Assembly (NCBI GenBank): GCA_016200955.1 | Contig: JACQDU010000513.1 | Location: 1 to 7,294 of the forward strand | DNA: 7,294 nt | Reading direction: 5' to 3' | Source: a bacterium | GTDB taxonomy: Bacteria > Planctomycetota > J058 > JACQDU01 | Shown: positions 1-6,193 of the stretch, piece after piece | How positions within the stretch are numbered: the stretch's first letter is position 1 | Layout of the letters: every line of letters starts with the position of its first letter | Notes under the pieces: generated by a model | The model's input: the letters and a program-made list of their open reading frames with translations, nothing else | Database searches by the model: none | Told to the model about the DNA's origin: nothing | Made by a program: the position numbers and the translations under genes

Positions 1-663
1 GAGCGCCGAGAGCGCGATCTTCACGGCGTGCGCTCCCATGGTGTGGCCGATGAGCGTCCCGTGCGAGAGGTCCACGCCGAAGCGGCAGGCCGCGAGATCG
101 TCCTGTGCGGCGCCCCGCACGTCTCCCGCTCCCTCGCGCTCGTGCGCCGAGAGGACGAGGAGGAGCGCCAGAGCGCGGGCCTCGTGGAACGACGGCGAGG
201 ACGACAGCAGGCCGTCCTCGTACCGGATCTCCCAGTCGCAGCGCGCGCAGCGCGTCGCGTCTCGCATCGAATCGGCGACGGCCTTGAAGTCCGAGAGGAG
301 CTTCGCGCAGGGAGGCGCAAGAGGCCCCTCGAGCGGAGGGCCCGAAGACGCGCTCGAGACGACTCCGGCGTCCGCTCTCTTGAGCGTGGAGCAGAACGTC
401 CGGTACATCGCGGCCGCGTTCCCGTCGAGCGTCTCGCCCGACAGCACGGGGAGCCGGAGCGCCGCGGAGCGCTCTCGCTCGGCCGCGAGCGCCTTCCTCC
501 ACTCGGCGTCGTACTCCGCGAGCCGCGCCTTCGCCTGGCGATCGGCCACGACGGTGCCCGCGACCGCGGCGATCGCGACGCCTCCGATCGCCAGGAGCAC
601 GGCTCTCAGGACCCTCCGCGGTCTCGGCGCAGCGTCGGATCGAGCTTCGCTGGCGTTCCCCAT
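1..663 (-). CDS. Membrane-anchored hypothetical protein, C-terminus cut off by window edge
   Basis: I do not recognise this protein. The minus frame is open from an ATG at 663 through base 1 (221 codons, no stop), so the 3' end lies outside the window. Residues 1-17 are polar and basic, residues 18-40 form one hydrophobic helix (an uncleaved anchor or signal anchor), and residues 42-70 are charged and probably helical. The rest reads as a soluble domain, presumably outside the cytoplasm. It has cysteines at 91, 119, 139, 142 and 193, including a CARC pair, and a helical stretch around 159-221 with alternating Leu/Ala and a GD-x-x-x-A-A-x-D-D-L pattern. No catalytic motif is visible. No Shine-Dalgarno sequence precedes the ATG, but a TAnnnT hexamer lies 7 nt upstream, which suggests leaderless expression. 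It is divergent from the gene at 726. That this is a gene is well supported by frame and codon bias; its function is unknown. Confidence 0.75.
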   Translation of the reverse strand, partial: MGNASEARSDAAPRPRRVLRAVLLAIGGVAIAAVAGTVVADRQAKARLAEYDAEWRKALAAERERSAALRLPVLSGETLDGNAAAMYRTFCSTLKRADAGVVSSASSGPPLEGPLAPPCAKLLSDFKAVADSMRDATRCARCDWEIRYEDGLLSSSPSFHEARALALLLVLSAHEREGAGDVRGAAQDDLAACRFGVDLSHGTLIGHTMGAHAVKIALSAL

Positions 664-725
664 TCGCAGGAGACTACCGCCACGAGCTTCGTGGAACAAC
701 GAGCCCCGAGTGCTAGCATGCGGAC
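664..725. promoter_or_regulatory. Divergent promoter region with a short palindrome and two -10-like hexamers
   Basis: This 62-bp gap must drive both flanking genes unless they are read from further away. For the plus gene, TGCTAGCAT (711-719) has an extended -10 look (TG, one base, TAGCAT) and ends 6 nt before the GTG at 726. For the minus gene, TAGTCT (676 down to 671 on the minus strand) ends 7 nt before the ATG at 663. Neither start has a Shine-Dalgarno sequence. Between the two hexamers is a perfect inverted repeat, CCACGA (680-685) and TCGTGG (689-694) with a 3-nt centre, which could be an operator. No convincing -35 element was seen for either direction. The promoter roles are inferred from spacing alone. 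Confidence 0.4.
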
Positions 726-1226
726 GTGCGCCTGATCGGTTACTGCAAGGACTGCGAGGCCGCTCTCACGGCGCGGGCCGCGGACGCGAGCGTGACGTGC
801 TCCGGGTGCGGGCGGGCTTACCCGCTCTCTCCTTCTCCCGGGATCGAGCGAGGAGAGCCGGTCGAGCGCTGCGTCTTCTGCGGTTACTCGCACCTCCACG
901 TGAGGAAGGACTTCCCGCGCCGGCTCGGTCTCGCGATCGTGGCGCTCGCCGCGGTCCTCACGTTCACGCCGATCACGCCGCCCGGGCTCTTCTTCTTGCC
1001 TCTCGTGATCGCGAGCCTGATCGACCTCCTCCTCTATGGGTTCATTCCCTGGAAGGTCGTCTGCTACGTCTGCGACGCCGAATACCGGGGAGGCAAGGTC
1101 GCTCCCGGCCTCGAGCCCTTCGACCTCGCGACCGCGACCGAGAAGCATCGCCTCCGATGGCCCCGGCCGACCGATGCGAGCCGCGAAGATCGCTCGCCCT
1201 CATCCGTTCCGGGTCCGCGCGCGTAG
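726..1226 (+). CDS. CxxC zinc-ribbon-like membrane protein, hypothetical
   Basis: This 166-aa protein is not one I can name. Four CxxC pairs are visible: C7/C10, C25/C28, C49/C52 and C113/C116. The first two, 15 residues apart, fit one zinc-ribbon-type metal site before the membrane. The third pair comes just before the first hydrophobic segment and the fourth just after the second, so they could join into another metal site on the same membrane face. Residues 67-86 and 87-108 form two hydrophobic segments broken by a Thr-Pro-Ile-Thr-Pro-Pro turn, consistent with a helical hairpin and both ends in the cytoplasm. The tail from about 140 is charged and probably disordered. The GTG at 726 is the only sensible start: the nearby ATG at 718 is out of frame and stops after five codons. 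There is no Shine-Dalgarno sequence. The gene abuts the next one exactly, so the two are probably co-transcribed. Metal binding is inferred from the cysteine spacing. Confidence 0.8.
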   Translation: MRLIGYCKDCEAALTARAADASVTCSGCGRAYPLSPSPGIERGEPVERCVFCGYSHLHVRKDFPRRLGLAIVALAAVLTFTPITPPGLFFLPLVIASLIDLLLYGFIPWKVVCYVCDAEYRGGKVAPGLEPFDLATATEKHRLRWPRPTDASREDRSPSSVPGPRA

Positions 1227-1646
1227 ATGAGAGGCATGATCGAAGCCGCCTTGGGCCTCCTCGTCGCCGGGGCCGCGCTCGTCTTTCGCTTCGCGGGCTC
1301 CGACCGCGAGGTCGAGGTCCAGCTCTGGCATTACGTGACCTACACGGGCGCCGCCTTCCTCGCGATCGGGCTCGTGCGCGACATGATCCTGATTCTCAAG
1401 CGAGGCCGGACCGAGAAGCCGCGCCACGCGGGCGAGAAGCTCATCTGCTTCGAGTCGGTCTCGGGCGCCCTCCTCGTCATGGCGGGCATGGCGCTCTACC
1501 TCGTGGGAGTCGAGCGCGCCTGGCACCCCGATCTCTCGTGGCTCGGCGTCTACGCGGGCGGCCTGTTCGTCGTGAGCGGCCAGACGAAGGACGTGGTCAT
1601 GGTCTTCAAGCGAGAGAAGGACCACGCGAACCTGATCCCCTGGTAG
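1227..1646 (+). CDS. Small four-helix membrane protein with internal duplication, hypothetical
   Basis: This 139-aa protein is hydrophobic throughout and of unknown function. Four helices are visible at about residues 5-23, 36-57, 77-95 and 104-127. The two halves resemble each other: residues 8-59 and 79-129 both run Leu/Val/Ala helix, then a polar loop, then a helix ending in Y-x-G-x-x-F-x-x-x-G-x-x-[RK]-D-[MV]-[IV]-x-[IV]-[LF]-K-R (39-59 and 109-129). This points to an ancient tandem duplication of a two-helix unit. The basic linker 58-71 and the basic tail from 128 suggest both ends of each unit face the cytoplasm. The ATG immediately follows the TAG of the upstream gene, which suggests translational coupling; an in-frame ATG at 1236 is an alternative start. 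No charged residues that would suggest transport are conserved within the membrane. The gene call is firm and the function is not known. Confidence 0.78.
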   Translation: MRGMIEAALGLLVAGAALVFRFAGSDREVEVQLWHYVTYTGAAFLAIGLVRDMILILKRGRTEKPRHAGEKLICFESVSGALLVMAGMALYLVGVERAWHPDLSWLGVYAGGLFVVSGQTKDVVMVFKREKDHANLIPW

Positions 1647-1716
1647 CTCCGTGCGGATAGATAGTTCCTGGGCCGGAAAGTCGGCGGCGCGGCCAGCTCG
1701 AGTTGAACAAGGAAAG

Positions 1717-1742
1717 ACGGAATAACAACACGGAATGACAAC
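1717..1742 (+). repeat. Tandem 13-bp repeat in an AT-richer convergent gap
   Basis: ACGGAATAACAAC (1717-1729) is followed directly by ACGGAATGACAAC (1730-1742), with one mismatch. A looser relative (ACAAGGAAAG) precedes it and GAGAATTAGGAAC follows, so the whole stretch 1704-1757 has a purine-rich GGAA-type texture. It lies in the 217-bp gap (1647-1863) between two convergent genes and is clearly poorer in GC than the coding sequence on either side. I see no hairpin followed by a T-run and no gene in this gap. It may be one copy of a dispersed intergenic repeat, but that cannot be decided from one window. Confidence 0.5.
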
Positions 1743-1863
1743 TGAGAATTAGGAACGGCGTTGGCCTCGGGAAAACCAGCCTATTTCCGATTTCTTACCT
1801 GCCCAGTGACAAGTGAGCCGTTGAGCGCCGACACTGAACCGACAGGGTCGCGCTGGACGCGCG

Positions 1864-3228
1864 CTAGTTTCCCGGGAAGACCCGGACTCCCGGCACCTTC
1901 TTCGCGCCCTCGGCGAGCGCGGCGATCATGGCCGCGACCTTCTGCTCCTGTGCGGGGTCGTAGACGAGCGTCACGGCGCGGACCTTCGCCCTCTCGAAGT
2001 CGAAGCGTGCGGTGACGCCGGAAGCGGTCGAGAGGAGCTCGACGATCTGCTTCCCGTTCGCGAACCGCTGCGCCGGGTCCTTCTGAGTCGAGCGGATCAC
2101 GAGCTGGTTCAGGTCCTCGGGCACGTCCGGGTTGATCGACTTGGGAGCGGGGATCGGCTCGCGGATGTGCCGCCTCAGGATCTCGTAGGGATCGGTCGAG
2201 TCGAACGGCAAGCGCCCAGTGAGCATCTCGAAGGCCATGACACCCGTCGAGTAGAGGTCGGCGCGGCCGTCCATCTTCCGGCCGAGGGCCTGCTCGGGAG
2301 ACATGTACTCGGCGGTCCCGATGATGTCCTGCTCCTGCTCCGGGTCGCGCGCGGTCTTCGCGATCCCGAAGTCCATGAGCTTGACCTTCCCGTCGGGCTC
2401 GATGATCACGTTCGACGGCTTGATGTCGCGGTGGACGATCCCGCGCGCGTGCGCGAAGTCGAGCGCGCTCGCGAGCTGCCGCAGGTAAGAGCGCGACTGC
2501 TCGAACGGCATGATCCCCTGCGTGTCGATGAGGCGGGAGAGGACCGTGCCCTCGACCTTCTCCATGATGATGAAGTAGGTCGCGTAAGCTTCCTCGGAGT
2601 CGAAGACTTGGACGATGTTCTCGTGGTGGAGGCCCGCGATGATCTTCGCCTCGTTCTTGAAGCGCGTGGAGAAGTCCACGTCGTAGACGAGCTCGTGCGA
2701 GAGCATCTTGATCGCGACCGTGCGAGAGAGCGTCGGGTGGAGCCCCTCGTAGACGATCGCCATGCCCCCGCGGCCGAGCTCTCCTATGAGCTTGTACTTC
2801 CCGACGTGGCGGATCCCCTCGTTCGTGAGGAGGCGCTTTCCGAGGATCTCCGTGAGGAAGCCCGCGACCTTCGGGTGAGCCTTCAGGAACTCCTGGAGCG
2901 GAGCTTTCGTGATCGCGAGGCACTCGACGGTGCCCTCGGCGAGCACGTCCGCCGCGCGCGGCTCGTTCGTGAGGAGGGCCATCTCGCCGAAGAACTCGTT
3001 CGGCCCCAGCCGGGCGACGAACTTCTCGCGGCCCTGCTCGTCGAGGACGGGGATCCGGACCTCGCCCGCCTTGATCACGTACATGGCGTCGCCCGGGTCG
3101 CCGCGCTTGATGATCCGCGCGCCCGGCGGGAAGCGCATGGGCTGGCATTGCGTCGAGAGCCGCTTCGCATCCGCGTCCGAGAGGGACTGGAACGCGGCGA
3201 TTCCTTTGAGGAAGGCTTCGATGCTCAC
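1864..3228 (-). CDS. Cyclic-nucleotide-binding domain fused to Ser/Thr protein kinase
   Basis: This is a soluble 454-aa protein with no membrane helix. Residues about 5-130 form a cNMP-binding (CAP_ED) beta-barrel: the phosphate-binding cassette reads FFGEMALL at 79-86 with E82, followed by PRAA at 90-93 with R91, the residues that contact the ribose and phosphate of cAMP or cGMP in this family. Residues about 145-400 are a complete Hanks-type (PknB-like) kinase: glycine loop GRGGMAIVY (152-160), VAIK lysine K174, alpha-C glutamate E193, catalytic loop HRDIKPSN (266-273), DFG (286-288), SPE in the APE position (310-312), and DxxSxG-like DLYSTG. All catalytic residues are present, so it should be active. 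The last 50 or so residues are unassigned. I chose the GTG at 3228 because an AGGGGG Shine-Dalgarno sequence lies just upstream; a TTG at 3273 would only add a low-complexity basic stretch. The expected role is ATP-dependent Ser/Thr phosphorylation gated by ligand binding. The ligand and substrates are unknown, and no cyclase is seen nearby. Confidence 0.93.
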   Translation of the reverse strand: MSIEAFLKGIAAFQSLSDADAKRLSTQCQPMRFPPGARIIKRGDPGDAMYVIKAGEVRIPVLDEQGREKFVARLGPNEFFGEMALLTNEPRAADVLAEGTVECLAITKAPLQEFLKAHPKVAGFLTEILGKRLLTNEGIRHVGKYKLIGELGRGGMAIVYEGLHPTLSRTVAIKMLSHELVYDVDFSTRFKNEAKIIAGLHHENIVQVFDSEEAYATYFIIMEKVEGTVLSRLIDTQGIMPFEQSRSYLRQLASALDFAHARGIVHRDIKPSNVIIEPDGKVKLMDFGIAKTARDPEQEQDIIGTAEYMSPEQALGRKMDGRADLYSTGVMAFEMLTGRLPFDSTDPYEILRRHIREPIPAPKSINPDVPEDLNQLVIRSTQKDPAQRFANGKQIVELLSTASGVTARFDFERAKVRAVTLVYDPAQEQKVAAMIAALAEGAKKVPGVRVFPGN

Positions 3229-3558
3229 GGGGACCCCCTGGCGCTGGCTCGCAGGCCTTCGCGGCCGGCGCAAGATAACAGGCCGGAGTCCGCGAAAGCC
3301 AGCCTGCCCCGGGTCTGGCCCCTGGCGCTGAACGGTTTCTGGGCGCCGTGACGAAACGGCGACGTAAATGTGACGGGTCCTTCAAGAGACCAGGAAGGAC
3401 GCATGACGCGGCCCGGCCATACTCCCCGCCAAGACGAGCGACGCGGCCTGGATTCAAACGTTTCGCGCGCGGCCGCGCTCATGACTCGGGGGCGACGTCG
3501 CTCCCGGCGCGGCGGGTCGCGTCGCTCGCGCGGATAACCGCAAGGCGACGCGCGAGAA
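3229..3558. other. Divergent intergenic region between the kinase gene and ftsK
   Basis: This stretch of about 330 bp separates divergent genes and must hold both promoters. On the minus strand, the AT-rich TGTTATCTT (around 3272-3280 in plus coordinates) is a weak -10 candidate for the kinase. On the plus strand, CGTAAATG (3363-3370) and CATACT (3418-3423) are weak -10 candidates for ftsK. None has a good -35 at proper spacing, so I do not call them as promoters. The right-hand part contains the 44-codon ORF at 3403-3537, listed separately. No RNA gene or strong hairpin was seen. Confidence 0.5.
3403..3537 (+). CDS. Short upstream ORF in frame with ftsK: leader peptide or detached FtsK N-terminus
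   Basis: The ATG at 3403 is preceded by AGGAAGGA (3392-3399), the best ribosome-binding site in this part of the window. The frame runs 44 codons to a TAA at 3535-3537 and is the same frame as ftsK, which continues open 21 nt later at the GTG 3559. The second half of the peptide, from an internal Met at 3481, is rich in Arg, Ser and Gly (for example RRRSRRGG). That is what usually precedes the first membrane helix of FtsK proteins. It could therefore be the true FtsK N-terminal tail cut off by a nonsense change or sequence error, or a real upstream ORF that passes ribosomes on by reinitiation. Its own sequence resembles no family I know. Confidence 0.35.
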   Translation: MTRPGHTPRQDERRGLDSNVSRAAALMTRGRRRSRRGGSRRSRG

Positions 3559-6090
3559 GTGGCCGGAGTCGTCCTCCTCGGGATCGGAGTGTTCGCGCTG
3601 CTCGCGCTCGCGAGCTTCGACGCGGGGGACTGCGCGGCGCGGTCCTTCCCGGGACCATCGCCGGTCGCGAACTGGGGCGGGACGACCGGGGCCTCGCTCG
3701 CCTTCTTCGCGGTCGAGTGGGTCGGGACGTTCGGCGCGGTCGCGGCCGCGGTCGCGCTCGTCGTCCTCGCGGGCTCGCTCCTCTCGCGTAAGCCGGCTCG
3801 AGCCGAGCTCTGGAGGAGAGGCGCGGGAGCGCTCGCGGTCGTCCTCGTGCTCGCGGTGACCGAGCGCCTCCTCGCGCGAGGGGCTCTCGCGGGGCACTTC
3901 GAGGGGAGGAACCCGGGCGGGCTCCTCGGGACGTTCCTCACGCTCGTCTTGACGAAGAACGTCGAGGGCCCGGGAGCGGCGGTCGCGCTCGGAGCGGCCG
4001 CTCTCGTGGGACTCGTGCTCGCGACGGACAAGCCCGTCGCCGAGATCTTCTCCCGTGGAGCCGAGAGCGCCCAGGCCGCGGCGAGCGCGACCGTCTCCGC
4101 CGCCGGCTCGGCCCTCGGCGAGGCGAGCGCCGAGGCCGATCAGCTCGCCCGCGCCGCCGCGAGCGCCGAGCACGGTCGGAGCGCGCCCTCGACCGGAGCG
4201 ACGCAGCCCGCGGAAGCCGGGCTCCCCGAGCTCGACCCCGAGCCCGAGGAGGACGAGCTCCTTGCCTCGATCCCCTCGACCGAGATCCCTACCGAGGAGC
4301 GCGAGGACGTGGGCTCGCAGGAGACGGGCTCGATTCCGGCCGCCGGAAGCGGAACCGGGACCGGGACCGTGACCGGAACCGGGACCGCGACCGGGACCGT
4401 GACCGTGACCGGGACCGGGACCGAGACCGGGACCGTGACTGAGACCGGGACCGAGACCGGGACCGTGATCGGGACCGGGACGGTGCGCGAGTCGGAGCCC
4501 GGGACCGAGACAGAGGAGCCGGCGGCCCGGGAGACGAGCGCTCACCCGCTGCCGCCGGTGGATCTCCTCGAGCCGAGCGAGCCGGTCCCGGCGTCCGACC
4601 GGGCGGCCCTCGACGAGCGCGCGAGGCGGATCGAGGACACGCTCTCGCAGTTCAAGGTCGACGCGCGCGTCGCTCACGTCGAGCGAGGGCCGAACGTGAC
4701 GCTGTTCGCGCTCGAGCTCGGGCGAGCGGTGAAGGTGCAGAGGATCCACGCTCTCCTCGACAACCTGGCGCTCGCGCTCAGGGTGCCGGGCGCGGGAGGG
4801 ATCCGCGTCCAGGCGCCGATCGCCGGGACGAGCTGGGTCGGGCTCGAGGTGCCGAACGAGGACCAGGACGTCGTCCGCTTCCGCGAGCTCCTCGAGAACC
4901 CGCTCTGGCGGCGGAAGGATCCGGCGCTCCCCGTCTTCCTCTGGAAGGACACGGCGGGGCGGCCTCTCATCGCGGACCTCGCGAAGATGCCGCACCTGCT
5001 GATCGCGGGAGCCACGGGGAGCGGGAAGTCCGTGTGCCTGAACACGATCCTCCTCTCGATCCTCACGACGAAGACTTCCAGGGACGTGAAGCTCATCCTG
5101 ATCGACCCGAAGCAGGTCGAGCTCCAGCAGTTCGCGCGCGTCCCTCACCTGCTCACGCCCGTCGTGACGGAGATGAAGAAAGCGGGAGCCGTCCTCGACT
5201 GGGCCGTGCGGAAGATGGAGGACCGCTACAACTGGCTCGCGAAGGCGGGCGTGCGGCACATCCGCGAATACAACGGGCTCGGGAAAGACGAGCTCGCGAA
5301 GCGCCACCGCTGCAGCGTGGCCGAGCTCGAGCAGCGGAAGATCGCCTGGCACCTCCCCTACGTCGTGCTCGTGGTGGACGAGCTCAACGACCTCATGATG
5401 GTCGCGCAGAAGGAGGTCGAGGCGTCGATCACGAGGCTCGCGCAGAAGTCGCGCGCGGTCGGGATCCACGTGATCCTCGCGACGCAGCGCCCCTCCGTGG
5501 ACGTGATCACGGGAGTCATCAAGTCGAACCTGCCCGCGCGGATCGCCTTCCAGGTCACCTCGAAGGTCGACAGCCGGACGATCCTCGACATGTGCGGCGC
5601 GGAGAAGCTCCTCGGCATGGGAGACATGCTGTTCCTGCCTCCGGGCCGCGGCGCGCCGATCCGCGCGAAGGGAGCCTTCGCCTCGGACGAGGAGCTCGAG
5701 CGGATCGTCACGTTCCTCGCCGACCGCGCGGAGCCCGAGTACTCGGAGGAGCTCGCGCGCATCGAGAGCGAGCGCAAGGCGAACCGCGCCGCGGCCGCCC
5801 GGGCGGTCGAGGCCAGCTCGAACGACGACGCCTTGGACGCGAAGCGCGACTCGGTCTACGAGGACGCCGTCAGGGTCGTGCTCGCGGCCGGGAAGGGCTC
5901 CGTCTCTCTCATCCAGCGGAAGCTCGAGATCGGCTACGGGAGAGCGGCCCGCTACGTGGACATGATGTGCGAGGACGGGCTCGTCGGGCCCGCGAACGGC
6001 TCGAAGCCGCGCGAGGTGAGGACGACGCTCGAGAAGTACGAGGCCATGCTCAAGGCGAGGGCGGCGCAGGCCGAGAAGGATGCGGCGTGA
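3559..6090 (+). CDS. ftsK: DNA translocase FtsK
   Basis: FtsK is a hexameric, ATP-driven DNA pump at the division septum that moves the chromosome ends apart and, in well-studied species, activates XerCD recombination at dif. The 843-aa product has all expected parts: four membrane helices (about 3-19, 45-75, 88-106, 120-155); a linker (about 157-335) that is Ala-rich and then a Thr-Gly low-complexity run (265-308); a RecA-like motor with Walker A GATGSGKS (484-491, K490), Walker B VVDE (605-608), and the conserved LATQRPSVDVITG and GAEKLLGMGDMLFLPPG stretches; and a C-terminal winged-helix gamma domain (about 764-828) with IGYGRAARYVD and SKPREV. The gamma domain reads orienting DNA motifs in known FtsKs. 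Walker B is followed by LND where LAD is usual. The start is uncertain: GTG 3559 is the only start codon after the in-frame TAA at 3535 but has a poor ribosome site, and it puts the first helix at residue 2 with no basic tail. FtsK identity is near certain. Confidence 0.95.
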   Translation: MAGVVLLGIGVFALLALASFDAGDCAARSFPGPSPVANWGGTTGASLAFFAVEWVGTFGAVAAAVALVVLAGSLLSRKPARAELWRRGAGALAVVLVLAVTERLLARGALAGHFEGRNPGGLLGTFLTLVLTKNVEGPGAAVALGAAALVGLVLATDKPVAEIFSRGAESAQAAASATVSAAGSALGEASAEADQLARAAASAEHGRSAPSTGATQPAEAGLPELDPEPEEDELLASIPSTEIPTEEREDVGSQETGSIPAAGSGTGTGTVTGTGTATGTVTVTGTGTETGTVTETGTETGTVIGTGTVRESEPGTETEEPAARETSAHPLPPVDLLEPSEPVPASDRAALDERARRIEDTLSQFKVDARVAHVERGPNVTLFALELGRAVKVQRIHALLDNLALALRVPGAGGIRVQAPIAGTSWVGLEVPNEDQDVVRFRELLENPLWRRKDPALPVFLWKDTAGRPLIADLAKMPHLLIAGATGSGKSVCLNTILLSILTTKTSRDVKLILIDPKQVELQQFARVPHLLTPVVTEMKKAGAVLDWAVRKMEDRYNWLAKAGVRHIREYNGLGKDELAKRHRCSVAELEQRKIAWHLPYVVLVVDELNDLMMVAQKEVEASITRLAQKSRAVGIHVILATQRPSVDVITGVIKSNLPARIAFQVTSKVDSRTILDMCGAEKLLGMGDMLFLPPGRGAPIRAKGAFASDEELERIVTFLADRAEPEYSEELARIESERKANRAAAARAVEASSNDDALDAKRDSVYEDAVRVVLAAGKGSVSLIQRKLEIGYGRAARYVDMMCEDGLVGPANGSKPREVRTTLEKYEAMLKARAAQAEKDAA
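4351..4482 (+). repeat. 22-unit degenerate hexanucleotide array (GNNACC) inside ftsK
   Basis: Twenty-two consecutive 6-bp units with consensus GGGACC lie in frame with ftsK (residues 265-308). In each unit the second codon is almost always ACC (Thr; exceptions are ACT, ATC and ACG). The first codon is GGG or GGA (Gly), GTG (Val), GAG (Glu) or once GCG (Ala). The product is an alternating Thr-Gly/Val/Glu run in the flexible linker between membrane and motor domains. The pattern suggests slippage or unequal-crossover expansion followed by point changes, mostly at the second base of the first codon. Because the unit is two codons long, copy-number change keeps the frame. Confidence 0.9.
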
Positions 6091-6110
6091 GAGGGGCGCC
6101 ACACCGTCGT

Positions 6111-6193
6111 CAATCTCCAATGATCAATGCTCGATCAGACAATCGGCTAGAACTTGGCCGATTGTCGGATTGATCATTGATCATCGATGATTG
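6111..6193. repeat. Imperfect 83-bp inverted repeat after ftsK
   Basis: Two perfect arm pairs are nested. The outer pair is CAATGATCAAT (6118-6128) with ATTGATCATTG (6169-6179). The inner pair is GACAATCGGC (6138-6147) with GCCGATTGTC (6157-6166), around a 9-nt loop (6148-6156). The left side has 9 unpaired bases between the two stems and the right side has 2. CAATC (6111-6115) and GATTG (6189-6193) extend the symmetry loosely. The element is AT-richer than its surroundings and packed with TGATCA/GATC words. As RNA it would fold into a long hairpin downstream of the ftsK stop (6088-6090), but no T-run follows, so a classical intrinsic terminator is not supported. It may be a dispersed palindromic repeat or a 3'-end stabilising hairpin. 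Confidence 0.7.

Noticed and set aside
718..735. ATG at 718 as the start of the zinc-ribbon gene
   Set aside because: It is out of frame and reaches TGA after five codons; the GTG at 726 opens the correct frame.
38..1660. Very long plus-strand ORF (540 codons) across the first three genes
   Set aside because: It is an Arg/Ser/Pro-rich shadow frame of GC-rich DNA, with no domain sense, and it overlaps better-supported frames on both strands.
3229..3273. N-terminal extension of the kinase to a TTG at 3273
   Set aside because: It adds only a basic low-complexity stretch and ignores the AGGGGG sequence properly placed before the GTG at 3228.
2167..3351. 394-codon plus-strand ORF opposite the kinase gene
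   Set aside because: It is the antisense shadow of a clear kinase gene; it reads as Asp/Arg/Leu-rich nonsense without motifs.
4351..4482. CRISPR array or intergenic minisatellite
   Set aside because: The units are 6 bp with no spacers and lie in frame inside ftsK.
3454..6120. 888-codon minus-strand ORF opposite ftsK
   Set aside because: ftsK on the plus strand is unmistakable. The antisense frame is low-complexity Arg/Glu/Gly-rich text, typical of the shadow of high-GC genes.
6118..6179. Intrinsic terminator for ftsK
   Set aside because: The hairpin is long, but it is bulged and not followed by a T-run on either strand; kept only as an inverted repeat.
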